Assembly: GCA_000499405.2 (NCBI GenBank)
Contig: HG738140.1
Span: 2,127,024 to 2,191,023, forward strand
Direction of reading: 5' to 3'
Length of the DNA stretch: 64,000 nt
Source of the DNA: Onchocerca volvulus
Lineage: Eukaryota; Nematoda; Chromadorea; Rhabditida; Onchocercidae
Shown here: piece after piece, positions 24,420 through 37,136 of the stretch
Numbering within the stretch: position 1 is the first letter of the stretch
Layout of the letters: each line of letters begins with the position of its first letter
Notes under the pieces: model-generated
What the model was told of the DNA's origin: nothing
Seen by the model: only the letters and a program-made list of their open reading frames with translations
The model's database searches: none
Program-made: the position numbers and the translations under genes

Positions 24420-27400
24420 ATGGCATACGAAACGATTACGGTACGAATGAATCGAAGCAACAATACGATCCCCTGGGGATTTACTGTAACCGGTGGAAAT
24501 CCTATGCCTGTCAAAATTTCCACTGTATGTTAAAAGTTTTTATCTATTTTTTCGACTTTATGAAATTATTAATTTTTGAAATCCAAAAAATAAAACTTTT
24601 GAAGAGAATAGTTTCTAAAAAAAATATGCAATCTATCAAAATTGTATGAAGCATGACGAATACATTCCGATTCATAAGACAGCAAAATTCAATTGGAAAT
24701 TTAAATTATTTTCCAATAGCTTCTGAATTTAACTCTTCTATTTTACAAAATAAAGTAGTCTGAGAAGAATTACGTGAGGAGAATTGCGATCTTGTCCGGA
24801 AAGATTTACACGTATATCCGATATAAAAATTGAGGGGAAAGAATTTTTTCTTATTTGTTATGACTCCACTATGTCAACAATAGCCTTTGTTGGTTTTATA
24901 CGATATTACATGATGAATGTTCGTTACATTGTCGTATTTTCCATTTGTGATTGCGATTCTCCGTTCGTTCTAATTCGTATTGTATTTGAAGAATAATTAG
25001 TTTATTCCGCTGTTAAACTTTCTTAATCTTGTTTGATCATTTCATTAGTTGCCGAATTACAACTCTTGATCTTGTCATTGAAACAAATATCCTGTCATCA
25101 TATTGTCTTCATTTATGTCCCATCTAAATTGTTGTTGCCAGAAATGATAGAATCGTAACAAATAAATTTCCATTGTTTCCAGGTCAAAATTGAAATTAGA
25201 AAGAAAAAAAGGAGGATAAGTTATAATTTTAAGCAAAAAATATTAATCAAAAAGAAAGTTTGAAAAGAATGAGAAAAGAGAAGAAGAGGAAGAAGATTGG
25301 AAGAATACAAAGTTTCACTTAATGGACAATCTCATATTTGTGAGATTCTTCATTGATCTTTTTTATGCCTCACATCAAACGAAAAAACAAAATTACTAAT
25401 TAACCTTGCTTTCAAATCATCGCAGTTTAAATTTAATTCAAAATATCAGAAATGACGATTGTAATAGAACATTTACAATTTTGTTGTAAAAAAAAGAACA
25501 TTTGTTTTCGTGCATTGAAGGTAACATATCAAAAATATTCGTAATTTTGAAGTATAGTTTTCATTTCAGTGTTGCATATTTGGTAATTGGAAGAATATGC
25601 ATAAATATATATTATAGAAATTGCTTTATTAAATAGCAAATATTCGTAAATTTGTAAAAAGCAAACGTGTATTATATTATATTAGCAATTGAAAAATATG
25701 CATAATTAATATATATTACTAATTACTAACTTTATAAACTTTCTGATTTTAGTCAGACAGTTATTCTTAATTAGTACGTTCATATGTTTCAGGTTCAAAA
25801 AGAAAGTTTGGCGGATAAGGCTGGATTACAAATAGGTGATGTGATCACCGAACTTTCCGGTCATACGACAAAAGGAATGACACTTCAGGAAGCTACAAAT
25901 ATTGTCGGAAGAATTTCGCTCGAAATTTACATGCTTTTACAAAGGTTTTTCTTTTTCCAATCAAATTTCATCGATTCTTGAAAAGTGTAAATTTCGTTTC
26001 AGATTTTACAACAAAAGTAGATATGAAAATGATGTGACGCCATTTTCATTTTACTTATTTTCATTTATCACATTTATCATTTATTAGTTCCATCACGACA
26101 TCATAATCTATCCAACTTGGAAATTTCTTGGGGACAATCAAAACAGGTCTTTTAAGATGTAAAAAAGTTGATAACATCACTGCAAAAAGATATGAAATAA
26201 TTTTTAAATATTATAAATGAGGTTTTATAAAAAAAAAATTCCAATAAATTTTTGGTGATTTACTAGAAACTTAAAATAGGTTAAGCTCAGTAGATTGAAA
26301 GAAGACTTCAAAAATTAGATGCTACGATTTCGATTTTCATAAAATTCGATAAAATACTATTTCATCCACTGTTTCAGAAACAGTTCTCTAACACTATCCA
26401 TGACTCATTTGAAATTCCAGGCAGATAACGGAGCATTCATGTATACCATGGGAACTAACGGAGAAAGATAATCAAGTAACGGTGGATTATATCAAACCTA
26501 GAAATGCTGCTAATTATAATTATTATAAGGTAAAAAATTTGACCAAGAATTCGAAATTTAAAATTTAAAGTATTAACATTAAAAAAGGCAATTTTTAGAG
26601 TGAACGGAAAAATATATCGCATTCAACATCGAATTATGAAGTACCGATTACAAATGAATCATCCAAATATCATACATCTTCATACAATAAATATAAGGTT
26701 ATTAATTTAAAAAAAAAAAAATTTGAGGATGATGAGGAAAATTTTCATTTGTCACAAAATGCGAATAAATCTAGCTTCAATATAAGTTAATTGTCATACC
26801 GAAAACTTTGTCAACTTTAATTTCAAACAATACAAGAAAATTGCAGAATCAGTTGATAACTGTTTATGAATTCAGTGGTTCCACAATGTTTATAAATTCC
26901 GGTCTTTTCCACTGCTTATAAATTTTGGTCTTTCACACTATTTATGAATTCTGATCTTTCTATTTCTTTAATCTTAATCTACCTATATTATTTTCATCAA
27001 TAAATTCAAGCACAAAATATTTGTTTCAACAAAAATTTCCAACTCCTCAAAAATACAGGAAGATTCCTTGAATCGCCCAATCAATCTTAATCAACAACAA
27101 GCTGCTCCATTTACGAATTTAACGAATACGAAATCTCCGTACGCTCAAAGTAAACACTTCCAGAACAGTTACAGTACCGATAACTACAGGTATTAATCAT
27201 ACTGTCGTAAATGACTTATCAGTAAATTCACAACATTATGAATCTTTACTAGTTTTCTGAATTGAGCAGTTTTTTTATCTTATCAATCAATGAGAAAGTA
27301 CAATTATAGAGCAGAATCACGGAGCACAAGTGGATATGGTTCTGGTGATAAGCCAATATCGGATATATCACGTAACGTACCCATAGTGCTCGGAAATTCG

Positions 27401-28572
27401 GTTCCATCATCTATGACACCAACCAGTAAAATAACTGGTCCAGAAGGCAAAAGTTATGGTCCAGTTCATATCGATACAAACAATATCCATGGTAATGTCG
27501 GATATTCTTCTCCTGGTTCTGGTGGTGAACATCGTTCATCCAAAGATACACCTTCAAAAGCAATTTGGCATGGACGTAAGTTCTTTTCATTATCTTTTAT
27601 TTCAGACAATACAGTAAACAAATATATACAGTATATCTTTGTTTATTGTATTGTGTTTACTGTATCCAGTAAACTGAGTGAGCATAAAAGAGTGGCATAA
27701 AATTATGCTTTTGAGATATTTTCGATTAAAGATGTTATCGAGGAATAGGAAACATACGAAGTAATGAATTATTGAAACTTTGAAAAATACTGTAAATATT
27801 TCGGTAAAACAGAAAGTATGTAACGTCTTACGTTACGTATGAGACGTTTAAGACATACGAAATCTTACGTTACGTATAAGGTTCTCTTCAGATGGAGTTT
27901 TTAACTTTCTACTGACAGTGTATTTTTAAATACAACAACATCTTCGGAGAAGTTGAAATACTATTTAATTGTTGTTGGATGTCGTCTATGTCGAGTACCA
28001 CATTTCATGAATGTTTATTTAATACAGTATATTATTCTAAATTTATATATTCCAATAAATTATACTCTAATTTCACGTTTTTTATTTCTTACAGCGCGAA
28101 CACCATTCCAACATTCACCACGTACCGAACGTCAACTGTCACCCCATGCAACAATACGTCATCTACAGTACAATTCTCCAATTAACCTATATTCACCACA
28201 AACTGCTGCTGAACAATATATCCAACAAACTGGTGGACTTTTCGGCACCGAGTAAATTTTATTTAATGAAGGAAAAAAGCAACTTGAAAATTGTACAATT
28301 CACTGCATCTATTCAGAAAATTATTGATCAAATTACTGAATTTGATTCTCTGAAAAAATTTTATTTTATCTTTTTTTAAAAGTTTTATAAGTTTTTGCGT
28401 AATATTTAGTCCATCATTGCAACAACCGAAAGGTGATGAAGTTTATCTAAAATCGGAAACTCGTCGTCTGATAGCGGAAGAGGAGGGGCAAAGTGCACAC
28501 GACAAATCCCCATCAATGCAAAGTGCCAGCTTCAAACGAATATCCCGCGCATGTGGTACTCCCGTTGATTAA
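24420..28572 (+). CDS. PDZ protein with ZASP/ALP-type (DUF4749) motif
   Basis: Eight exons: 24420-24524, 25793-25944, 26421-26529, 26599-26697, 27059-27189, 27310-27575, 28095-28251, 28410-28572; 393 codons, all phases consistent. Residues 1-85 form a PDZ domain with the carboxylate-binding loop PWGF (in IPWGFTVTGG) and the helix region LADKAGLQIGDVI. A long Ser/Asn/Tyr-rich linker follows. Residues 311-335 (LQYNSPINLYSPQTAAEQY onward) match the ZASP-like motif found in ALP, Cypher and Drosophila Zasp proteins. The C-terminus (SETRRLIAEEE, then SASFKRIS) fits the same domain. Such proteins bind alpha-actinin at Z-discs or nematode dense bodies, so a role in body-wall muscle attachment is inferred. 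No LIM domain follows before the next gene, unlike long ALP/Enigma isoforms. The first intron is 1.3 kb, the longest. An unlisted 5' exon or alternative start is possible. Confidence 0.88.
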
Positions 28573-30083
28573 GAAAAGTAGTTAGTAAGGCAAGTTATTG
28601 TCTTAACTGGGATAATTTTCGGGTTTTTTCATTACTATCAGAACAGTCATCTCTAAAACAACAAATTCTCTTTTAATTTTTACAGAATTTTTCGAAGAAT
28701 TAGGAAAAATGTCTTTCCCATCATTCTTTTCGACATAACTGAACTTTAAAATTTCTGGCATTTTTTTCAAATAAGAATTGCAACAAATTATTACTAAAAA
28801 TACTCTTCCATAAGAATAAAAAATAACTGCGATTCGTACAATGACATTGGTGAATCTTTAAATTACAATTTGACAGTACGCTTGAGTCGTGAATCGAAAC
28901 TGTGACCAACTTAAGAATTTAGAGATGGTTACGTATTAATGGAATAAATTTAATAAAATGATTCGAAAATTTTTTTCTGGTGGGATTTGTTCTATATAAA
29001 CAACTAAAATTATTCGAAAAATCTTTTTTTGAATCATTTTATTAACTTTTTTCTGATTAACTTTATTCCATTAATTAAATAAATTAAGATTGATTTTTGA
29101 CAAGATAATTAATACTGCAAAGTTGACTGGCAATGGGAAAAATATGAAATTTCTGCTATGCCCAGGAGAAAAAAGATGCTACAGTAATAAAAAATTCAGT
29201 AAATCTATTAATGTTTATTCATAACAGACTAATGAATGATCTTATCTTTCGTTTATATCACTATAACGAATTGATGATGAAGCTTCGAGAATATTCAATT
29301 TTTTCGAAATTGGTTATTTTTTTAATTAAAAATTCTAGAGAAACAATATTCTCGTAGTTGTATTCTTTAATCATTTATTCTTTTGTTATTTATTAAATAG
29401 TTATTTTTATTTGCAGTAGTTATTTATACTTACATGTTGGTGTTTCTTACGCTTAGATTGTATTGATAGTCAAAAGATAATTTGCTTTAATATAATAATC
29501 TCTTTTTTTTCTAATTTATAATAGTAATATCATTATTGGGACATTATTCACTATTAGCAAAAATAGAACAATAAAATATTAATTTATAAAAATTTAATTG
29601 ATGACAAAAGCATTCTTGGCTCTGATTCATTTGCTAGTTGTTGACATTTTCAATTCAAAAGAATTGTAAATTAACGTTTCTTCGTGCATTTTTGTTAATA
29701 TTTAAATTCAGAATTATTGCAAATCAAAGAATAGCATAATTTCTTCAGACTTCAGATTTTGAGAAAAAGTGAAGAAATTTTCAGACGATTATATTATCAA
29801 TAACCGAATCTCGTTCATTATTTATTAACCACTAACAATTATGATATTTTATAGTTTGATACTTTCATAATCTACACATTTAATCTTTTCCGTATAAATT
29901 CAAATTTGAATTCTTCGTAAGTTTTGATGTTATGCTATATCTTTTTATAAATACAATGATTGTATTAAATCAATTACTACACAAGATCAGTCTGTAATAA
30001 TGGATAGCATTCAGTATTGTGTTTGTTAAATTTGCATTCTTAGGTGTACCTGTATTTGTATAATACCTAGGTATGCCTCATTA

Positions 30084-30420
30084 TCTATATAAATAAAAAT
30101 GTAAATCATTGTTGTTCGTTATTTCTTACATTGCAAGCTCTTAACCGATTGCTTTCAAATTTCGATACAATCTTGCATTCGAGTAGATACCTGTTTTTTA
30201 TCAGATATCTACTTTTTTCACTCGCCACACCCATGACAGGTAAAAGTAAGTGAAAGAATTGAATTTCTTGATCACGCCTACATCATACCTTCATGAGCGG
30301 ACAGAATTTATTGAGCGCGCCTTCATGAACGGAGTGAATTTATTGATCACGCCTACTTTCTGCATTCACGCGAAAATGTGGCCGGCCCCTGTGAAATTTT
30401 CATTTCATTATCTGAGATGA
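30084..30420 (+). mobile_element. Helitron-like fragment with internal 36-bp repeats
   Basis: It begins TCTATATAAATAAAAATG after an A, the same 5' end as the elements at 34508 and 48104. It stays alignable with the 48104 element through CCGATTG, GCATTCGA and GGTAAAA-TAAGTG. After about 30245 it diverges into two to three copies of a roughly 36-bp unit with GAATTTATTGA and CACGCCTAC. No clear 3' hairpin plus CTAG end was found, so the right boundary is approximate. Confidence 0.5.
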
Positions 30421-31899
30421 TGAACATTCTACAATCTTCTGCGTAATAAAGCACTGATAAGAAAATATTAGTAAGCATTACAAGGTTTATCAGTTTATCA
30501 GTCTGAAGGTCTATTATGAAAGATTTCTGCCTCTTACAATTACCATTTAGTTCACATTTTCATTATCAAACCATAGATTATTCTTCAAATTGAACAGTCC
30601 TTTGAGAACTGAAAAAGAATTCCAAATGCAAGTGCTGTCTTCTTGTTTGCACCAAAAATCCGTAGAAAAAGATTTCCGCTCCTCAAAATCGCTAGTCATT
30701 ACAGATCAGCTTATTATTTTCTCTCCAAAAATTTTATCACATCGAAAAATTTATCAGTGATGTTTCCGGAAATCTTAAAGCAGTAAACAAATCTTCGGGT
30801 ATGTTTTTTTTTTTTTATTTTGAGATTCAGAGATTATTTTCTCAGCAAGTTGCAACATTGATGATTTGTGCAAATTAAGTTAAATAACTGAGATAACAAT
30901 AGAAAAATAGATGATGGAAAAAAGTAACAAGAAGAGATCTGAAAATTAAAAATCCACAATTTGTTGCTGAGCACTTCTCGATATCAACAAAGTTGAGTAT
31001 TGAAAAAAGCGGAACTTCGGTCTTTTATTTCGTTTTCTTTATTAATCGATCATTTACTGAGCATTTTTAATAGTTCTTCAAATTCAATTTCGATTTATAA
31101 ATATAATACTAATATTCCTAGAAAAGGAATTAAAAATCTAGTAATCATTTTTCAGATAAAACAATCTTCCTATAGCTCTTCCCAAATCTAATTCACACTT
31201 ATAATTGGAATACCTCATATGTGTATATATTAATGATGTTATATCAACAGATTATTGAAACTGTGGAAGTGAAGACCAATTAATCTGATAATCTGGTAAT
31301 ATTAATAACAAAATAAAATTCAAATTTTTAGAAATTAAACAAATTTAGCCAAAGTAATTTGAGTGGTTTTAGCTCTCTAGAAATGTGGGAAGATCTGTAA
31401 TGCCAAATACTTAGCATTGTAGCAATACTTCTGAATTTATGTTTTCAAAAAGCTGTCCTTAAGTAATTTAATTATTTGAAGTTTGATGTAATTAAATTCA
31501 TTACCTCAGTGACATTAATGATTGAGAGTGTTTTTTATTAATTTTATATAGGAATACACATTAATTTATTTTATCACAATTATTTTTGCATCGCTATCTC
31601 ATATCTTTTCACATTCTTAGCAAGCTAAAGCAAATAATTATTCAAATTATTGTGATTTTAAATTCGTTTAATTTATAAAAATTTGATTACGAATGTTTTA
31701 TTATATTATGTATATGTATATAAATAAGCTTGAGATATATTATAAATAAGTCTGAAGATTTTAGCCAAGTAACTTGCATAGAGCCATTACAATTTCACTT
31801 TTTTTTTTTGTTTTTTTTTTGGAAGAGATAGAGGAATGAATTAAGGAAAGGAAGAAAGTCAATCATTCTGTATGGGATGTTTGATAAAAGATAAAATTT

Positions 31900-32330
31900 T
31901 TCGTTATCAGTGATGATACACATTTTCTTGTATATCATTAGATATCATCTAGGAGCTATTTCGCAAACAATGATAATTGTTGTAGCTATAATCGTAGTAG
32001 AATGATATGATTTATGTTCTAAATGATAAATATTGTTTATCATCTATTGATATGATCAAATTAACTAGTCTTCATTTTCATATTTTATTATTAATATTCG
32101 TGCATAATTTTTTTACATATCATTTAATATCATCCAATAGTTATTTCGGAAATAATGATAATTATTGTTATAATTGCAATTTAGAATCGATATGACCTAT
32201 GTTCTAGCTGATAAATACTGTTAATTATCTTTTAAAATATAATCAGACTAATTGGTTTTCATCTTTACAGTTTCGTTATCAGTAATCATAGATATTTTCC
32301 CGTTTATTATTAGGTATCACAATATTTGTT
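31900..32330. repeat. Diverged tandem array, period about 185 bp
   Basis: TTTCGTTATCAGT occurs near 31900 and again near 32270. Between them, blocks such as ATATCATC, AGTTATTTCG/AGCTATTTCG, AATGATAATT and TTATGTTCTA/CTATGTTCTA recur at about 185-base spacing. That makes roughly two copies plus a partial third. Confidence 0.65.
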
Positions 32331-33990
32331 GAAACTTTCAAATTCAACAAAATTTATAGAATTTATAGATTTTTTTTTATTTTTTTTTTTATTTTTTTTT
32401 ATATTTTTTTTTTTTATAAATTTATTTTTTATAAATTATTTTATAAATTTATAGAAACATTGGGGAGAATATATGAAACAATATTCCACCATTTGTGGAC
32501 ATAAATTTAGAATTATAAGGACTCTTCTTACAATTTTTATTGTTAATATTTGTGCAAATTATTTACAAAATAATAAGCACATTGATTTTTTTGTATTAAA
32601 TTTTTTAAAATTACTGATTAATTCTATTCTTTGAAACAACTTTCGAAGTTTATCAATTAGTATCTATTATATGTACATATATCTTATTAATTTTCATTAA
32701 ATTTATAATTTTCATAATTAAACCATAAATTATTGAGAATAATGAAATTTGAAATGATTGGAATGACAAAGTTTATCACTAAGTTTATAAACTTACCTAT
32801 ATTATCTTCAGCATTAACAAATCTTGATAAATATCACAAAGTTGTTGTAGGAATGATGATACGATGAATTATAAATGATTAAAATTAGATATTCTGCTAT
32901 GATTGATAATAATTTCGGCAAAATTTTAAATTTTAAATTCTTTAAAAAGAATTTTTAAACTATACAAATCTAAATCATGCAATTATAACTGTTTGAATAC
33001 TTTTTTATTAAAATATAAAATATTGTTAAAATGCAAATGATAATATGATATGACAAAAGTACTAATTTTACAAACATTTATTCATCTTCTATTCTATGAA
33101 TTTCATTTTTTTTTTTTTCGTCGCTAATATTTGCTTCCAAATTTGAAACTATGATTATTTTAGCAAATATTTATTCACCAAAGATGAAAATATTTATTCA
33201 AGCATCAGCATTGATGAAATTAATGTTATCAAAACAGAATCATTCGTTCCTTTAAATATCATTCAATCTATTCAAGCAAGTGGTGCGTTAAGTTATTTGA
33301 ATTTAAAAGAAAAAAAAAAGAGAGAAAAATGCAGCTAAATAAATAAACTTCTTACTGTACCGTTGAAAAGTGCATAACGGTAGTTTTTGTTAAACTAATC
33401 GTCACAATTTCCTATTTGTTTGATTATTGCTATTTCTTATTTTATTCTCATTTCAAAAAGTTTGTAAAAAATGCATCAACTTTAAATTAGAAAAATGAGC
33501 AGAAATATATTTTTAAAAGCAGCTAAAATTGCAAAGTTTTCCTCTTATTGACGAACAAACTGTTTAAATAACATTTTCATTAATTTTCTTTTTTTTTTTT
33601 CTTTTGAAATATTTGTTTTTGTCTGTCTTTAAAAGAGTAAATAGTCCTGATTATCGTAGTAATACTGTTATCAAATTAATTTTATAACTTATTTCTTCTT
33701 CAATCATGAAATATGGAAAAAAGAAAAAAAAATCAAAATTACGGAATCAGATGAAGGAACAGAGAAAGGAAAGATGATGCGTTATTTTTTGAAATTTTCT
33801 TTGCTCCAAATGCATTTAAAATTAGAGAAAATCACTGATTTCAACTTCTATCAGTTTGTAAGTTTTAACTTTAATCTTTATGAGACTGTAAATTAAATCA
33901 ATATTTTAACAAGTAGACGGGGAAATGTTTTACAGAAAAATCTGTCCAAGTCTTGAAATTTATACTTACACAAGTGTAATTTTGGAAATA

Positions 33991-35003
33991 ATGTTTGCTG
34001 TAGCTATGTCAATTTTGGAGATAAAAATTGTGATGCTTGCAATGATGGGTATTTTTGCATTATTGTTCGGTTTGCTACCAATAAAAGTTTGTTTTCGATC
34101 AAGTTTATAAAATATTTGATAAATAAGCATTATATAATGAAGAAAGCTTCTATCATTTTTATTCTCCTTCAATCATTTTATTTAGCTTCTATCATTTTTT
34201 TTTTCAAATGATAATTTAAATCTTATCATTAATTTATAAATTTCAAAAATATTTCAACTTATTATTTCAAATTCATGAAAGTTTAAAATTACCTATATAA
34301 AACTATCAATTTAAAATTCATTTATATTGGAATTATTTTTAGATATACAAATGTATCAAGTTGCAGCAAACAATCAAATCTTCTAAAGAAGAGTTAGCTA
34401 CACGTCTTCTTTCAATATTATCCTGTTTTTCTGGTGGTGTTCTCTTAGGTGTTTGCTTGTTAGACTTATTACCTACGGCCAAGTAAGTATTCATTTATTT
34501 TTGCTCATCTATATAAATAAAAATGTAAATGTTCATTGCTACTTGCCATACTACATTTCAAGTTTTTCACCGATTGATTTGAAATTTTGACATAACGTTG
34601 CATTCGAATAGACGCTTGTTTAAGAACTTTCGGACATTTAAAATTTAGCGGGAGCAGCTATGCAACTTGTCGGTCCAGCCCATATAAAATATAAATTATA
34701 TTCATAGTTTTTCATCTTTTTTCACAAATTTTCTTCTATTTTATTCTTAGTCTTTAAAGAATCTATTTTTTCTTATTTTAAATTTCTTCATATATCGATG
34801 TCAAAAAATTTTTGCGTTCAAAGTGAACTGCGTGAGATTTGAAACATATTACAAAAGTAATATTTCATCGATGGTTCTATCCATCCATAATAGATAAAAA
34901 AAAATAACTAAAAAGCTGATAATGTGAGTTTTTTTTTCGAAGAATTGAAGAATTTCGAAGAATTAACCATTTTCAAATATGAAGCTATGTTATAGCGAAG
35001 TGA

Positions 35004-35077
<74 letters not shown>

Positions 35078-36991
35078 GTACACATTCGATTAATTCAAGT
35101 ATTTTAACAAATATCAGAAAAGTATTACAGGAATTTTTAAAAACTAATAATAAAATAGATTCAAATAAATAGCTAATTTCAGTGAAGCATTTGATCAAAT
35201 AAAACAACAAAAGGGATGGAAAACGCATTATCCATGTATTGAAATATTAACTGGCTTAGGTTTTTTTATCATTTATTTGATAGAAGTTTTAGCGATATAT
35301 ATTTGCGGCCAAGATCATTTACATTACGATGTGAATTCAAACGAATGCAACCATTGCAAAAATATGTAAAGTTTTGAATGATTCATATTTTAACATTAAA
35401 AGATTTACAAGTGGACCAATAACTTCACTCATCACTAATATCTTCCTAATAAACTCACCTTTTTATCAGATAACAAACGCTGCTTCCTGTCAGTTGAATT
35501 TTAAAATATCATTCATCGATGTAATAATAGAAATCATTCCAATAAATCATCCAAAGTTAGGGATGTATTTTTTCCTATTTAAATTATTACGATTTTTTTC
35601 AAACTGTAAAGATTTATCAAATTTCTAACATATAAAATTGTGTAAATCTTAAAAATCGAATTCGAAATTTTAAATCCTCCTAAATGATTCTATCTACATT
35701 TATAAGTTGAATTGCACAAATTTTTTTAATGCTTATTTGCAGAGAACACTTTAACAGAAGTGATCAAGATGACAATCAAGAGAAGAAAAAACAAACAAAT
35801 CTTTCGGAATTAAATGTTTCCATAAAAGATAATTATGTAAAATCGTTAACTTTAGTAGCTGCTTTTACAGTTCATTCCTGTCTTGAAGGATTCGCCTTTG
35901 GCATTCAAGTAAATTTTGAATTCTTCAAGAAATTGTTTTCCTACCGAATGAAAAATCGTAATATATTAATTTACTGCGGAATTTTTCTAATTTGAAAAAA
36001 TTCAAATTTTTAAATATCACTGCCATGACTCTTTCTACTTAAAGAAATTCGAAATTCAAGTTCCAATTAAATAAAATAATTCTATGGATGATTTGCAGTA
36101 TACGATGTTTAGTATAACAACACTCTTTCTTGGAATAATAGTGCATAAATCATTGGTCGTATTTAGCATTGGGATGAATTTAATCAAAACTCATCCCAAT
36201 AAAATATACTTTGTTATATCGTTGGTAATATTTGTCGCATTAATGTCACCTATCGGTGGTTTAATTGGAATCGCTTTAGAGGTTTGCTCCGTAATGTTGT
36301 CATCTGTTAATTTAATAAAAAAAAATATTTTGAAGTATAAGTTATACTCATATTTAAAATTAAAAGAAATCAAGAAATTATACTTAAAAATAGCTGCATT
36401 TGTCCAAAAAGAAAAAAAAAAAAGATTGAATAGCAATACATAATAATCAATGAACTATTAGTTTAAAAATAAAATAAAAATTCCATACTTTCCAATTATC
36501 AACAATATTTAAAGTACTTTATAGTCAATAATCAAAGCGATTTAATATTTAGGTAAAGCTGAAAAAGTATATCAAATTATAGGGTGCGAAATTTGATCAA
36601 CAATCACAAAATCTTGTAACAGCAATAGCATCATCACTTGCTAATGGTACTTTCATTTACATCACTTTTTTTGAGGTTTGTTTACCTATTTTTTTTTTAA
36701 ATTTTAATTACTATTTGAAGATTAAAATCCTAAAATAATTACAGCAAGATATCAAAGGATACCATTTCAACAATTTCCATTTATCATCACTTATCTGTCA
36801 ATTCTTGCTTTGGAAGAATTGTTAAATGATTTTAATCATTTAAAAATGAAAAAAAAAAAAAGAAAAAAATTTAAAATGAATATTTTTGATTCTTGCCTTT
36901 CTAATCTTTCTTTTCTTCATCGTTTTTCAACGTTGAATATACTGAAATTTAAATGTTAAAATATTTCAGCTAAAAATAATCGAAATTTCTA

Positions 36992-37032
<41 letters not shown>

Positions 37033-37136
37033 TCTTATTTGTTGAACAAGGACATGGTGAACGAAAAATGGAGCAATGGTTGAGTACAATTATTGGTTTT
37101 TGTCTTATAGCCATCTTGATGTTATTTGAAGAGTAA
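33991..37136 (+). CDS. ZIP-family zinc transporter (SLC39, ZIP1-3-like)
   Basis: Seven exons: 33991-34086, 34343-34482, 35183-35365, 35743-35908, 36099-36281, 36583-36675, 37032-37136; 321 codons, close to the ZIP1-3 size. Eight hydrophobic segments are visible, near residues 13-31, 54-75, 98-120, 166-195, 203-220, 225-250, 262-285 and 300-318. TM4 carries the metal-site motif HSCLEGFAFG (His184, Glu188) and TM5 carries HK (His211), both ZIP signatures. The loop after TM3 contains DHLHYD and CNHC, a modest metal-binding cluster where other ZIPs have His-rich loops. ZIP proteins move Zn2+ (sometimes Fe2+ or Mn2+) into the cytosol across the plasma or an organelle membrane. The substrate here is inferred. 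The start is the first ATG after the likely trans-splice acceptor. Introns 2 and 3 hold a Helitron-like fragment and a poly(A) tract. Confidence 0.92.
34508..34690 (+). mobile_element. Helitron-like fragment in ZIP intron 2
   Basis: It starts TCTATATAAATAAAAATG directly after an A, then follows the shared body (CACCGATTGATTTGAAATTT, GTTGCATTCGAATAG, CGCTTGTTT, CGGACATTT). It ends in a GC-richer piece with GTCGGTCCAGCC. The canonical 3' hairpin/CTAG end is missing, so it is probably truncated or rearranged. Confidence 0.55.
35005..35072. repeat. Poly(A) tract of 68 bases in ZIP intron 2
   Basis: An uninterrupted run of 68 A on the + strand, the longest homopolymer in the window. It lies about 110 bases before ZIP exon 3. 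It could be the tail of a retroposed sequence or slippage expansion; the exact length may not be reliable. Confidence 0.95.

Larger units (their letters stand above)
28573..33990. other. Intergenic region between PDZ and ZIP genes
   Basis: No supported gene in 5.4 kb; all open frames are short and low-complexity. It contains a Helitron-like fragment (30084-30420) and a degenerate tandem array (31900-32330). It also has a T/A low-complexity block at about 32368-32450. TGTTTTACAG ending near 33935 is a likely trans-splice acceptor for the ZIP gene: the first ATG after it is the ZIP start codon. Confidence 0.6.

Noticed and set aside
24784..24996. 70-codon + frame inside PDZ intron 1
   Set aside because: Low-complexity hydrophobic translation and no bordering splice sites in usable phase with exons 1 and 2.
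25902..26087. Possible PDZ gene exon directly after 26002
   Set aside because: The acceptor exists (TTTCGTTTCAG), but the frame ends in a low-complexity hydrophobic run and stop. Joining exon 2 to 26421 instead gives a continuing, plausible protein with correct phase.
32360..32450. T-rich block resembling a regulatory or origin-like AT element
   Set aside because: Simple low-complexity sequence of a kind present throughout the window; nothing specific supports a function.
35374..35628. 84-codon + frame in ZIP intron 3
   Set aside because: It starts within the intron after a strong donor (GTAAAG) and is not needed; exon 4 joins in phase and continues the ZIP sequence.
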